A stretch of DNA of 64,000 bases from Xanthobacteraceae bacterium (GCA_023954195.1 JAMLIK010000003.1:124001-188000), one strand, 5' to 3'. Counted from the first letter of the stretch, positions 1-9,360 are shown. Notes: generated from the sequence alone by a model not told the origin. Translations and numbers: made by a program.

Positions 1-987
1 GAGCGCCAGTGGTTTCGGAGAAAGGTGCTCGGGAAGGCGACGGATCAAATCAAGGCATCGTTGCGGTACTTGGCCGAGAATGAGAAGATTCTGCTCACGA
101 ACGGACAAGGCCATGAGATTGCGGTGAGAGGGGGCAACCTTGAAGACATCAAAAAGATCGTCGTTTTCCTCCCTGGACGGTCGCTGCCTGAGGACTGTTG
201 GGCGACCAAATTCCACGTCTCGACCACTGTAGGCTTCATCCACATCGTGGCAGCACATGACTATCTCGGCATCTTAGACAAACTGCGAATTCCCGACGAT
301 GTACGGCTCTACTTTGAGTATCGAGAAACAGTGCTGCCGCGGCTGCGTGAGGCTGGAACGGTCGTGGAGGAGCCCGACATCATGGTCGCGTTCCTGTCAG
401 AGAAGGATTTGCCAGAGCCGGGATCAATCGGGCGGTTGCGCGCCTTCGTGCAGGACCTCGACGCGTTCGATCTCTCAAATATCATGCGCGACCTCCAAGG
501 TCATATCGTCAACCCCGAGAGAAGCTACGACTACTATCGGATCATGGAGGAGTTTGCTCGTGTTCCACGATCTGTCTGGCGTGAATTCAAAACTCGACTT
601 GTCATCTCCCTAGAGGCCAGTAAGGCAAGAAAACCTCATCGTGCTTTCAGGTTCGCATTTCCAAAGACCGACTGCACGTTCATGGTCGCCAGCATGGATC
701 CGGATTGGCCGGTGACGGGCGTGGACGGAACAAGGATGAGGGCAAATGCCGTTGCAATGTTCACTGAGGCGGCCAAGTACGATCTGAAGACCCGGCTCGG
801 GGTAGGACTTTTGATATCGAAGGACGGTGAGTACTTTCAGCTCGACTGGTGTGTCGTCGACGAACCTTGGGCAGATAACCCCAAGATGGAGGACCTGCTC
901 GCGACGACCTCGCTGTTCGGACCCGCTCGCGAGAGGATGGTGGACAGCTTTCTCTTCCGTGACGCCACTTATGGGGTTGAAGTCTAG
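1..987 (+). CDS. hypothetical protein, 5' end outside window
   Basis: The frame is open from the first base of the window, so the GTG at 25 is probably internal and the gene most likely starts upstream. At least 328 codons are visible. I do not recognise the family. The visible part looks like a soluble mixed alpha/beta protein without membrane segments or obvious nucleotide-binding motifs. The gene lies 134 bp upstream of, and on the same strand as, another large unrecognised protein, so the two may form one accessory operon. The neighbourhood (IS element, ICE remnant) suggests mobile or defence-type cargo, but that is inference only. Confidence 0.6.
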   Translation, partial: ERQWFRRKVLGKATDQIKASLRYLAENEKILLTNGQGHEIAVRGGNLEDIKKIVVFLPGRSLPEDCWATKFHVSTTVGFIHIVAAHDYLGILDKLRIPDDVRLYFEYRETVLPRLREAGTVVEEPDIMVAFLSEKDLPEPGSIGRLRAFVQDLDAFDLSNIMRDLQGHIVNPERSYDYYRIMEEFARVPRSVWREFKTRLVISLEASKARKPHRAFRFAFPKTDCTFMVASMDPDWPVTGVDGTRMRANAVAMFTEAAKYDLKTRLGVGLLISKDGEYFQLDWCVVDEPWADNPKMEDLLATTSLFGPARERMVDSFLFRDATYGVEV

Positions 988-1121
988 AATCCTTGTGACA
1001 AAGACCGACGCACAGTCGCTTCCGCTTTGGTTCAAATTTGACGCACTGGTCACGGACCACGACAGTCCACTAGTGTCAATAAAGACGGCAGGTTCGGCCT
1101 TGCGGGGGCAATACGACGACG

Positions 1122-3713
1122 ATGGAAACCAAAGGTGGTGAGATCGATCTGGAAGAACTGTTCGCGCGTATGGCGCCGCCTGAAATTCCTGAGCAGGGGT
1201 TTGTTGCCGAGAACGTCGAGTTGTCGAAGATCAGTGGGTGGGACAAACAATACGCCGCCGCTGTGTTATCCGGCCTGTGCACGGTTCCCGAATTCCATGC
1301 GAATGGCATTAGGTTCGATTGGCTCTCGAGACTTGTCTTGAGTAAATCAGAAGGCACTTACAAGCCGACATCACTGGATTTCCAGCGAGCATTGAATGAA
1401 GGTCTATCGCAAGCGGGCGTAAACCGGCTGGAGGATCCGAACGAGGATTTGCTTTGCGACCTGATTGCCACGAAACAAGGCAACTTTCGAATCTTTCCGG
1501 GCCAATGGGAGCAGGCAACCGCTTATACGCAAACGCTCATTGAGGCCTTTGAAATGCTGCCCGACGCATCGGTTAAGCGCGATGCGTTGCATGCCGCGCG
1601 GTCCCTTCTGATCCTAAGCGACGTAATCGCGCAGAGAGCGCAAGTGGATCGCGGTACTCCTTCTGGAGGCGACACGTTCGGGAGCATAGCGCTGCCGGAC
1701 GATACGGCGCTCTCTCAGTTTGCTCGACGGGTTCGATTTAGCCGCGAAGATTTGGAGAGGCTTGGTGTAGAGCCCGCTTCGCTCATCCCCTTTGTATTGG
1801 ACGCAGGGACCTTTCGGTTCGTCAGCACCAGCGCGATAGGCGATACACCTCTGGAATTTCATCCGCTTATCGCGCTTTGCGACGAGATTCTGGTCGTCAG
1901 TCCTAACAACATGTCGATTGCCGTTCGGAGTGTTCTCGTCAACACCGCAATCAACGGCGGCATGGGCGAGCAATTGCAATATGAGCTAATGCATAGGCAG
2001 GAGATTCACGCCGAAGCAACCGGGTTTTGGCCGATTCAGAGGCTAAGCCTTTCCGAACCGGTCAAATATTCTCTGCGCGGGATGGTCACGCAATATGACC
2101 ACGGTCGATATCTCCATGTTTTGCAGATACCAACCAGTTTCGATAATTTTCCGAAGGCCGGATTCGCAACGGTTCGTCCCCTGTCGCAGGAGACCAATCA
2201 GTTCATAGCAGACGACATTTCGCGCTTTTGGCGCTTTCTCGAAAATCAGGGAGATTGCCGAGAAAGCGCGACGATATTGCTCCTGACGGGATGGGGCGCA
2301 CCACACAGTTTCGCGCCGCCTGTTCGGGGCGAGAAAGCCCCGCAAAACTGGCAGTTTATTCCGCTGGCCTTCGCGGATGCTGCCGTACTCGGGGCATGTG
2401 ACGGAGGAAATTTCACGGACATCGTTAGACTGCTAAAGCAGCACGACAGACTGAGTGCCGACGGCTTCACATTTGTGAATGCTAATGGCCTCCTGAATCT
2501 ATTTGGATTTTTCCGCGCCACCGGTGGCAATCTTATCCCCGAGCATTTTACCGACATCGCGCCTCCCACCATGATTAGCATGGGCACAAACGAACTCCTT
2601 GAACCTCGTATCGAAGGAACGACCCGTCGCGATTATCGAGCCCTTGAGGCTCCTGGGAGCGAGCACAGGGTGGTTCAAAGGACCGAGTGGGGAAAGGATG
2701 GCTCACCTCCGATCTATGCGAGCGTTGATGATATCAACGAGGGCCGCTTGTCCGGCGCGGTGGCGGTTGCTGGGCGCACTTGGTGGATCGAGTCCCAGGC
2801 TAACGAAGGAGAAAGCCAGGAGTGGCGCTATCAGATATGGAACGCAGTTCTGCAATGGTTAGGAACAATTGGCCCAGCCATCATTGAGCGCTATCCTAAT
2901 CGGTTTCCGGTCTGGCCCATGCGTATCACCTTGGAGATACCAAAATCTCAGGCATTCGAACGAATTCCGTCCGGAAAGGCCGTAGGGGCGCTCCGAGATA
3001 CCATCGCGATCCACCGTTCTGACGATGGCGTAAGCGGTGCCATCGCTATTCAAGATCGCTGGCTACCCTTCCTGCAATCGGCAGAAAATATTGCGGAGAT
3101 TGAGTTGGTGGCAGCGGCGTTAGAGCTTTTGAGCGAGCCTAGCGAAGACCTATTACCGAGGACGGAAATTGCTCAGATCGTTGCAGATATCATCGGCACT
3201 AAGGATTGGCGCTGGCTCCATGCTTTTGAGGCCAAGATTCCGCTTGAACGTCTCGCGGGCCGTCAACTTGTCCGATCATTCAAGCGAGTCCCGTTCTCCG
3301 CCTCGTCCCTCGTAAAATGTCAGTCGGTCTGGACCTTTCGGAGCAGGACTGACGGGATAGATATCGAAGGCGAAGACCCGTGCCGGGAATTTCTTGCGAG
3401 GTACAAGCAGGAAATGTTGGGCTCGGTCATTCGTGACATCCACAGCTTCAATCGCATAGCCCTGACAACAACGGTCGCACACGACTACCAATCGGCAAGG
3501 CGTGAGCAGGCAAGGTGGCGGGGAACGATCCGCGCTTTACGTGCTATCCGGGGCGATCAAGCGAATCAAACAGCTTTCGAACGCCAGAACGAGATCAACG
3601 CTGTACAGCGCGCAGCAAAGGCGATCCTAGAGATCGCCGCTTGCGAAGCCCCTGAGTGTTATTCGGCCTGCAATAGTGACCCCCTGAGCCGGGGGATCGG
3701 CGTCCAAAATTGA
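1122..3713 (+). CDS. large hypothetical protein, 3' end disrupted by IS21-family insertion
   Basis: This is an 863-codon reading frame starting at ATG 1122, with only a weak Shine-Dalgarno. I recognise no domain; it is a large soluble protein with many Trp and acidic residues. The native coding sequence ends at about 3676, where the terminal repeat of the IS element begins. The last 12-13 residues and the stop codon come from the IS end. The natural protein was therefore probably longer, and what is encoded here is a truncated chimera. Codon use is less GC-biased than in the 17-64 kb half, in line with acquired DNA. It may work with the upstream partial gene. Confidence 0.6.
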   Translation: METKGGEIDLEELFARMAPPEIPEQGFVAENVELSKISGWDKQYAAAVLSGLCTVPEFHANGIRFDWLSRLVLSKSEGTYKPTSLDFQRALNEGLSQAGVNRLEDPNEDLLCDLIATKQGNFRIFPGQWEQATAYTQTLIEAFEMLPDASVKRDALHAARSLLILSDVIAQRAQVDRGTPSGGDTFGSIALPDDTALSQFARRVRFSREDLERLGVEPASLIPFVLDAGTFRFVSTSAIGDTPLEFHPLIALCDEILVVSPNNMSIAVRSVLVNTAINGGMGEQLQYELMHRQEIHAEATGFWPIQRLSLSEPVKYSLRGMVTQYDHGRYLHVLQIPTSFDNFPKAGFATVRPLSQETNQFIADDISRFWRFLENQGDCRESATILLLTGWGAPHSFAPPVRGEKAPQNWQFIPLAFADAAVLGACDGGNFTDIVRLLKQHDRLSADGFTFVNANGLLNLFGFFRATGGNLIPEHFTDIAPPTMISMGTNELLEPRIEGTTRRDYRALEAPGSEHRVVQRTEWGKDGSPPIYASVDDINEGRLSGAVAVAGRTWWIESQANEGESQEWRYQIWNAVLQWLGTIGPAIIERYPNRFPVWPMRITLEIPKSQAFERIPSGKAVGALRDTIAIHRSDDGVSGAIAIQDRWLPFLQSAENIAEIELVAAALELLSEPSEDLLPRTEIAQIVADIIGTKDWRWLHAFEAKIPLERLAGRQLVRSFKRVPFSASSLVKCQSVWTFRSRTDGIDIEGEDPCREFLARYKQEMLGSVIRDIHSFNRIALTTTVAHDYQSARREQARWRGTIRALRAIRGDQANQTAFERQNEINAVQRAAKAILEIAACEAPECYSACNSDPLSRGIGVQN

Positions 3714-6114
3714 CCCCCTATAGATTGGCTGTTGCGCTGCCTGCTTTGTCATGAAGCAGGTGGTCGGGGATGCTGATCGTGGAGACGATTGCGCGGATAC
3801 GGCGCGAGCACTTCATCAAGGGCAAGACGATCAAGGAGATCGCCCGTGACCTGAAGGTGTCGCGGAACACGGTCCGGAAGGTGCTGAGATCCGGAGAGAC
3901 TTCGTTCGAGTATGAGCGTCAGGTGCAGCCGCGGCCCAAGCTTGGACGATGGGCGGCGGAACTCGATGAACTGCTGGCGGCGAACGCAGCCAAATCCGCG
4001 CGCGAACAACTGACGCTGATCCGGATCTTCGAAGAGTTGCGCGGACGCGGCTATGACGGCGGCTACGATGCCGTGCGGCGTTACGCCAGGCGCTGGAGCA
4101 AGGAGCGCGGGCAATCGACGGCGGCGGCCTATGTCCCGCTGAGTTTTGCGCCAGGAGAAGCCTATCAGTTCGACTGGAGCCACGAGATCGTTCTCCTCAA
4201 CGGCGTGACGGTACTCGTGAAGGTCGCCCACGTCCGGCTGTGTCATAGCCGCATGCTGTTCGTGCGCGCCTATCCGCGCGAGACGCAGGAGATGGTGTTC
4301 GACGCCCACGACCGGGCGTTCGCACTGTTCAAGGGCACCTGCAGTCGCGGCATCTACGACAACATGAAGACGGCGGTGGAGACGATCTTCGTCGGCAAGG
4401 ATCGCCGCTACAATCGCCGCTTCCTGCAGATGTGCAGCCACTATCTCGTCGACCCGGTCGCCTGCACGCCGGCGTCGGGCTGGGAGAAGGGCCAGGTGGA
4501 GAACCAGGTCGGGTTGGTCCGGGAACGCTTCTTCACGCCGCGGCTGCGGTTCAAAAAGCTGGACGAACTCAACGCCTGGCTGCTCGACAAATGCATCGCC
4601 TACGCCAAGGCGCATCGGCATCCGGAGCTGTCCGATCAGACGATCTGGGATGTGTTCGAAGCCGAACGGCCGAAGCTCGTTCCCTATGCCGGTCGGTTCG
4701 ACGGATTCCATGCGGTGCCGGCATCGGTCTCCAAAACCTGCCTGGTGCGCTTCGACAATAACAAATACTCGGTCGCGGCCAGCGCCGTCGGACGTCCGGT
4801 CGAGGTTCAAGCCTATGCCGACCGTATCGTCATCCGTCAGGATGGACGGATCGTTGCGGAGCATCCGCGGTCGTTCGGACGCGGCGAGACGACCTACGAT
4901 CCCTGGCACTACGTGCCGGTGCTCGCGCGCAAACCCGGGGCCTTGCGTAACGGCGCACCCTTCAAGGACTGGGTGCTGCCGGCCGCGATCGAACGGATCC
5001 GGCGCAGGCTCGCCAGCACCGACGACGGCAATCGACAGATGGTCGACATCCTCAATGCGGTGCTGACTGACGGTTTGTCGGCGGTCGAAGCCGCCTGCGC
5101 CGAGGCGCTTGGTCACGGCGTCCATTCCGCTGACGTCGTTCTCAACATCCTGGCTCGCCAACGCGAACCCGCTGCACCGGCCAACATCATGACGCCGGCG
5201 GCACTGACGCTCCGCCATGCGCCGATCGCCGATTGCGCCCGCTACGACAACCTCCGGAGGACCATCTGATGGAACGAACCCAAATCTTCGACCTCATGGG
5301 CGAGCTCAAACTCTACGGCATGAGGGCTGCCTTCGACGAGATCATGGCGACGGCCGTCAAGCGCCAGCACGAACCTCAGCGCATCGTCGGCGACCTGCTC
5401 AGCGCCGAGATCAACGAGAAGCAGGCGCGGTCGATCAAGTACCAGCTCACCATCGCCAAGCTGCCGTTGGCCAAGGATCTCGACGACTTCCAGTTCGAAG
5501 GCACGCCGATCAATCAGACGCTCGTCAACGATCTCGCCGTCGGCGGCTTCATCGCCCAGCAGCGCAACGTCGTGCTCGTCGGCGGCACCGGCACGGGCAA
5601 AACCCACCTGGCCATCGCAATCGCCAGAAGCTGCATCCGATCCGGCGCCCGCGGTCGCTTCTACAACGTGGTCGACCTCGTCAACCGCCTCGAGATCGAG
5701 ACCCGTAACGGACGTCAGGGCCGGCTTGCCGAACATCTGACCCGGATGGACTTCATCGTGCTGGACGAACTCGGATATCTGCCCTTCGCCCAATCCGGCG
5801 GCCAGCTTCTGTTCCATCTCGTCAGTCGGCTCTATGAGCGCGCTTCCGTCATCGTCACTACCAATCTCGCCTTCGGCGAATGGCCCAGCGTGTTCGGCGA
5901 CGCCAAGATGACCACCGCGCTGCTCGATCGGTTGACCCACCACTGCGACATCGTCGAGACCGGCAACGACAGCTGGCGCTTCAAAAGCCGCGACGACGAT
6001 CACGCCGCCCGCGCTCGTCTCGTCTCCGCAATCCCGGCCAGCTCCGACGAGTCGAGCGCTACCCTCAAATCACGCCGCGCGAAGGGGTCAAAATTGGACG
6101 CCGATACGGGGTCA
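3677..6114 (+). mobile_element. complete IS21-family insertion sequence
   Basis: The element is about 2.44 kb and carries istA and istB in the standard order. Its ends are TGACCCC at 3677-3683 and GGGGTCA at 6108-6114. A second copy of the heptamer lies inside each end (3711-3717 and 6084-6090). The 20-mer at 3698-3717 matches the reverse complement of 6084-6103 at 18 of 20 positions, the multiple-terminal-repeat design known for IS21. I see no convincing target duplication (left flank GCAATAG, right flank AATTTGT), so the element may have recombined after insertion. It interrupts the 3' end of the upstream large gene. Confidence 0.93.
3770..5269 (+). CDS. istA: IS21 family transposase IstA
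   Basis: The 499-residue transposase has an N-terminal helix-turn-helix around residues 18-42 ([19 protein letters not shown]) that binds the element ends, followed by a DDE integrase core. I read the catalytic residues as the Asp of QFDWS, the Asp of IYDNMK and the Glu of GQVENQV. The C-terminal beta-barrel region ([11 protein letters not shown]) is typical of IstA. Length is normal for the family and the frame is intact, so the element may be active. The stop overlaps the istB start as TGATG, indicating translational coupling. IstA needs the IstB ATPase for efficient target capture. Confidence 0.95.
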   Translation: MLIVETIARIRREHFIKGKTIKEIARDLKVSRNTVRKVLRSGETSFEYERQVQPRPKLGRWAAELDELLAANAAKSAREQLTLIRIFEELRGRGYDGGYDAVRRYARRWSKERGQSTAAAYVPLSFAPGEAYQFDWSHEIVLLNGVTVLVKVAHVRLCHSRMLFVRAYPRETQEMVFDAHDRAFALFKGTCSRGIYDNMKTAVETIFVGKDRRYNRRFLQMCSHYLVDPVACTPASGWEKGQVENQVGLVRERFFTPRLRFKKLDELNAWLLDKCIAYAKAHRHPELSDQTIWDVFEAERPKLVPYAGRFDGFHAVPASVSKTCLVRFDNNKYSVAASAVGRPVEVQAYADRIVIRQDGRIVAEHPRSFGRGETTYDPWHYVPVLARKPGALRNGAPFKDWVLPAAIERIRRRLASTDDGNRQMVDILNAVLTDGLSAVEAACAEALGHGVHSADVVLNILARQREPAAPANIMTPAALTLRHAPIADCARYDNLRRTI

Positions 6115-6123
6115 AATTTGTAA
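5269..6123 (+). CDS. istB: IS21 family helper ATPase IstB
   Basis: This is a 284-residue AAA+ ATPase related to DnaC. It has a Walker A motif [11 protein letters not shown] about 110 residues in and a Walker B-like DELGYLPF. IstB binds target DNA and regulates IstA. The start at 5269 overlaps the istA stop. The frame runs through the right terminal repeat and leaves the element: the IS ends at 6114 and the stop at 6121-6123 is supplied by host DNA, adding only two host-encoded residues. The exact C-terminus of IstB thus depends on the insertion site. Confidence 0.94.
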   Translation: MERTQIFDLMGELKLYGMRAAFDEIMATAVKRQHEPQRIVGDLLSAEINEKQARSIKYQLTIAKLPLAKDLDDFQFEGTPINQTLVNDLAVGGFIAQQRNVVLVGGTGTGKTHLAIAIARSCIRSGARGRFYNVVDLVNRLEIETRNGRQGRLAEHLTRMDFIVLDELGYLPFAQSGGQLLFHLVSRLYERASVIVTTNLAFGEWPSVFGDAKMTTALLDRLTHHCDIVETGNDSWRFKSRDDDHAARARLVSAIPASSDESSATLKSRRAKGSKLDADTGSNL

Positions 6124-6166
6124 GCCGATTGACAAATACAGGCAGACGACAACGGAGCTAGCTCAT

Positions 6167-6694
6167 ATGGCTGCAATTGCGAGCAGCCCAATGGCTTTCA
6201 CAGACGAAGAACGAGAGCATTACGCTTACCTGCGCGCGCATCCCAATGAAGCGAAGGCGATGCACAATTTGATGTCGCTCTCCGCAGGTTGGACAAGGAA
6301 TGACTTTGCAAGGTCGGGTCTGACGATCTGCCGCTCACCCATCCCGATCCGAACACTCAGTGCGCCCGTTATGGCTATCGCGGCGCCACCTCATTCCGCA
6401 TTTGATCTGCCGCTTCCGGGTATGACTCCCTTTCAGCTTGTCCTTGCCCTTGATCCCAGGACAGTGGCGATTCTTGTTCAGGGTGATTTTGGCGACGGCT
6501 TTGTAAATATCGAGATCGATGAAACAACGGCGCGAGGGCTCAACAGGCATTTTGTCGGACACTTTGGCTACTTCGACAGTATCGCGCACCTCATAAGCGA
6601 CCGAGAACGATTGGTCGAAGATATGACTTGGGCACCATACGATCTCATTGAGGAATCAGAGCGCCGCATCAGATTTCGACGCAGACTTGGCTGA
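6167..6694 (+). CDS. hypothetical protein
   Basis: This is a 175-residue protein of unknown family. ATG 6167 is preceded by a usable Shine-Dalgarno (ACGGAG at about 6150). The protein is probably soluble: the N-terminal third is charged (DEEREHYAYLRAHPNEAKAM) and the middle contains hydrophobic beta-strand-like stretches. It starts about 50 bp after the IS right end. It may originally have followed the interrupted 863-codon gene in one operon, but nothing in the sequence proves this. Codon use is weakly biased, as in the other genes of this accessory segment. Confidence 0.55.
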   Translation: MAAIASSPMAFTDEEREHYAYLRAHPNEAKAMHNLMSLSAGWTRNDFARSGLTICRSPIPIRTLSAPVMAIAAPPHSAFDLPLPGMTPFQLVLALDPRTVAILVQGDFGDGFVNIEIDETTARGLNRHFVGHFGYFDSIAHLISDRERLVEDMTWAPYDLIEESERRIRFRRRLG

Positions 6695-6755
6695 GCAGCA
6701 TTAGTGCCTGGGATCTCGGAGTTGAGTTCAAACTGCTAAGCTAGCCTAGCTAAAT

Positions 6756-7181
6756 TTATGACGATGTACGCCTCCGCATCTGGCTTGCATACCACCTGAC
6801 GGACTTCTCGCTGGTCCTCGCTCCGTCGATCCGCGCGTTCACCTCCTCGGCGATGCGCCGGTAGGTCCAGTCCGGGTGCTCGACGATCAGCCGCTCGGCG
6901 AGTTGGCCGATGCCGCGTCCACGGCCGGACGCGGAGGCCCGTGGCTGCTTCGGCACACCCGGGCCCGACCTCGCCGAGCCGAACGGCGTCGAGGGCCTCG
7001 GCGGCCACCGGAATGCACCCGGGTCGAGCTTGTATTTGGCCACCAGTTCCTCCGCCTTCTCGAAGGCGGCTGCGGCCTCGCCCGGCGTGCAGCCGTTGGC
7101 CTCGGTCTTCTCCAGCAAGGCAATGATGCGCCGCTTGACCAGCGGCAATTCCCTCGCGCTTGGCTTCTTCGTCTTGGTCAT
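6756..7181 (-). CDS. DUF2786-like protein
   Basis: The 141-residue protein has an N-terminal segment matching the DUF2786 pattern: a helix ending in IIALLEKTEANGCTPGEA, followed by an FEKAEELVAKYKLD helix (about residues 17-55). The second half is basic and contains a helix-turn-helix-like stretch (WTYRRIAEEVNARIDG) near residues 105-122. DUF2786 proteins are of unknown biochemical role and often occur in phage and ICE DNA. It is transcribed away from the regulator at 7708, after the small membrane protein gene. A longer overlapping frame on the same strand (6736-7449) is a shadow. Confidence 0.65.
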   Translation of the reverse strand: MTKTKKPSARELPLVKRRIIALLEKTEANGCTPGEAAAAFEKAEELVAKYKLDPGAFRWPPRPSTPFGSARSGPGVPKQPRASASGRGRGIGQLAERLIVEHPDWTYRRIAEEVNARIDGARTSEKSVRWYASQMRRRTSS

Positions 7182-7267
7182 GGTCCTGTCTCCTGGCGGC
7201 GGGATGCCGCCGGGACCATGCTGTCGCGGTTGCCTGCATCCGCGAGCCGGGCCGGGCGGGAAAATCT

Positions 7268-7591
7268 TCAGGGCTCGATGGCGCGGGATCGGTCCTCATC
7301 CGTGACGGCCGTGGCCAGAAGCTCGGCCGATACCCGCTTGAGGAACCGCCTGTGCCGGCCGTCCGGCGCGAAGGACGCCGCCAGCATGTGGTCGCCGATC
7401 GCATGGAAGGCATCCGCGCCGTAGCGCTGGCGATAACGGGAGGCGGCACGCCGAACGTCGGCGTTGGACGGCTCGCGCCTGCGGTCGAACCGCTCGGCGA
7501 TCAGGATGAAGACGCCGCCGACCACCGCCGCCCCGTACCAGGTGGCGATACCCGTATAAATCCACGTCGTGGCGGTCGAGATGAGGTCCAA
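7268..7591 (-). CDS. small single-pass membrane protein
   Basis: This 107-residue protein has one hydrophobic helix near the N-terminus (about residues 10-31, Gly/Ala/Val-rich, ending ILIAERF). A basic cytoplasmic tail contains an ASRYRQRYGADAFHAIGDHM segment. The family is not one I can name; small proteins of this type recur in rhizobial ICEs. It is divergent from the C-protein-like regulator, and an operator-like palindrome lies 27 bp upstream of its start codon, so it is probably controlled by that regulator. The DUF2786 gene follows on the same strand. Confidence 0.55.
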   Translation of the reverse strand: MDLISTATTWIYTGIATWYGAAVVGGVFILIAERFDRRREPSNADVRRAASRYRQRYGADAFHAIGDHMLAASFAPDGRHRRFLKRVSAELLATAVTDEDRSRAIEP

Positions 7592-7617
7592 GGGCGTCCA
7601 CCGGCTCGGTTTCGGTC

Positions 7618-7688
7618 TGTAGATTATCGTCTACAAGGCATCTCACGAACCAAAAATGTGACGCTGAGTCCGTGGACGATAAGTCCAC
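7618..7688. promoter_or_regulatory. paired operator-like palindromes between divergent genes
   Basis: Two related palindromes sit in the 116-bp divergent intergenic region. Copy 1 (7618-7635) is TGTAGA-ttatcg-TCTACA. Copy 2 (7672-7688) is GTGGAC-gataa-GTCCAC. Read on the minus strand, copy 2 shares TTATCGTC(C/T)AC with copy 1. Copy 2 is preceded by a degenerate tandem half (GTGACGCTGAGTCC, 7658-7671). Copy 1 faces the membrane-protein gene and copy 2 ends 19 bp before the regulator ATG. The layout and the GAC-TAT-GTC flavour resemble the C-boxes bound by controller proteins of restriction-modification systems. Binding is inferred. Confidence 0.6.
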
Positions 7689-7707
7689 ATTCCGACGCCA
7701 TGCAAGC

Positions 7708-7932
7708 ATGGCGGACTACCGGAGAGCCCTGGCGCAAAACGTGAAGGCGGCGAGAAGAAACCTCCTCCTGTCGCAGGAGGCGCTTGCCCTGGAGGCGGAG
7801 ATCGACCGAACATACATCTCCGGGATCGAGCGGGCCTTGCGCAATCCGTCGCTCGACCTGATCGTCAGGCTGGCCGACTGCCTCAAGACGACGCCGGCGG
7901 CCCTGCTGACGCCACCGAGGGGCCGCCCCTGA
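7708..7932 (+). CDS. small XRE/C-protein-like transcriptional regulator
   Basis: The 74-residue protein is almost entirely an HTH_3 (Cro/C1) domain: LSQEALALEAEIDRTYISGIERALRNPSL, with the recognition helix around RTYISGIER. Size, the DRTYIS-ERxxRNPSL signature and its compactness fit controller (C) proteins of restriction-modification systems, which act as dimers. ATG 7708 is preferred; upstream in-frame GTG 7672 lies inside the operator palindrome. No clear Shine-Dalgarno precedes 7708, and C-protein transcripts are often leaderless. No restriction endonuclease gene is adjacent; the only DNA methyltransferase nearby is at 10706. It probably represses or autoregulates both divergent genes. 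Confidence 0.8.
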   Translation: MADYRRALAQNVKAARRNLLLSQEALALEAEIDRTYISGIERALRNPSLDLIVRLADCLKTTPAALLTPPRGRP

Positions 7933-7962
7933 TCGTCCAGCGGCTTGGTGTAGGGAAATTCC

Positions 7963-8321
7963 TCATTGGTAGACAATGGGCTCGATGCGAGAGAGCCGGT
8001 CGAGGTCTTCCCCCCATATATCGCTGCGGCGATAGACGGTCGTGGTCCTGCCGCGCACCGGGATGTAGCCGAGGAGCAGGAGCACGCCGGCCGTCGTCAA
8101 TTTCGCCTCGGAGCCGTAGCCGCGCAGCAGCGCGATATCGGCCGGAATATCCCACCATGGCTGACGGCGCCGATCTCGTCCTTCAGGAATTTCGACACCC
8201 GAGCCCGAAGGTTCGATCGTCCACGCAACGCCGAAGGCACGGCGTCGACCAGTTCATCGACACGCACCAGCCTCGGATGCAGTGAGCCCCGCGCTAGTTC
8301 GCCATCGGGTATGCAACTCAT
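7963..8321 (-). pseudogene. frameshifted small ORF, unknown family
   Basis: The minus strand from ATG 8321 reads MSCIPDGELARGSLHPRL and continues for about 55 good-looking codons, then runs into unlikely sequence. A shift of one base near 8150-8160 brings in a second coding-like segment (DIPADIALLRGYGSEAKL, then a hydrophobic VLLLLGY stretch) that ends at the stop at 7963-7965. Together they would give about 119 residues. I do not recognise the protein. Third-codon GC supports both halves being coding. The frameshift matches the decay seen in the neighbouring gene at 8429. Confidence 0.4.
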
Positions 8322-8428
8322 GATTGCTCGTCCGGCAACCGCTTCGCATTCCGATTATCTGCGTTGCAGCTCTTCCCAGCGCCTCGATACTCGAATCATT
8401 CCCAAAAATCGGGCTGGGAGGAAACAAC

Positions 8429-9224
8429 ATGGAGCCGCTTCAAGACTGGCGATCGCCGCAATTCGAGAATGAATTGGGCCACCTCGACCGTGGTGGCGTG
8501 AGTTTCGAATTTCTCCGCCGCAACGGACAATACCGGCAGGACTACGCGACAGCGCTGACGGAGATCGCCGCCGGCGGCACGACGAGGACGGAAGCCATTG
8601 ACCGCCTCTCGCGCCGCTGGGGGGTGGCGTTTCCCGGCGGACCCCGCTGTATCGGCCTTCGTCGCTCGTCCGACCTGGCAGCCGACACTGTTCCCTGCGG
8701 TCCTTATTGTCACGGCTGCTCCCGACGGCTTTGCAGCTTCTTCGCTGCCTGATGCGCGGACGCTGCCCATCCTTGGCGAATTGACCCGCGATGGCTTGCA
8801 CGCCATCGCCGCGGATGGCCAAGGCGATCACCAGCTTTGGTTCGAGACCGGCGCGGAGACGGTCCACGCGGCGATCGTCCTCCCGGTCGATCCGTATTTC
8901 TGGTGGCGTCATCGCAATGCCGGCCGCTTCGTGCGGCAGTTGGAGGGACACCGCGCGGGCCATTGGCCGCGCGCGTAGCGCCTGTCTCGATTCCAGCTTC
9001 ATCGCGCGGCGCTGATGCTGCGCGCCTGGGACGGCGTTGAATCCGGCGCGTCACGTCGCATCGTCGCCGGACTTCTCCTCAACAAGAATGTCGAAGCGCT
9101 GCGCGCCATCGACTGGAAGAACGCGCCGGAACGGCGCCAGCTCGCGCGCATCCTGACAGCCTGCCGCGACATGATCGAGGGCGGCTATCTGCGCTGGCTC
9201 ACGCCGCGCGATACCGACCTCTAA
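8429..9224 (+). pseudogene. DUF6499/DUF2285 protein, broken by one frameshift and one nonsense codon
   Basis: An excellent Shine-Dalgarno (GGGAGGAAAC) precedes ATG 8429. The N-terminus (DWRSPQFENELGHLDRGG, FLRRNGQYRQDY) is a DUF6499 transcriptional-regulator-like domain. A run of six Gs near 8619-8624 shifts the frame; with one G fewer the protein reads RRWGWRFPADP and continues. In that same frame, TAG at 8976 replaces what is expected to be Leu (RA*RLSRFQLHRAALML). The C-terminus (9015-9224, RAIDWKNAPERRQLARIL) is the DUF2285 domain. Such proteins sit at the head of rhizobial ICE gene blocks next to an AlpA-like HTH gene, exactly as here. Two independent lesions mean real decay. Confidence 0.8.
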
Positions 9225-9360
9225 CGCGGATCGATCCACCCCGGAGGGGGGACACTTTCCCTAGAGACCCCCGATTTTTGTCACTCCGCCGAACCGCTGA
9301 TTCTTCGCCATCGTCGCATTCGACTCGCCGTTTTGGCGGCGGCTGCGACGGAGGCCCCCA

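Noticed and set aside
3749-5218. 489-codon open frame on the minus strand
   Set aside because: It is antisense to istA, and its composition is that of a GC-rich shadow frame.
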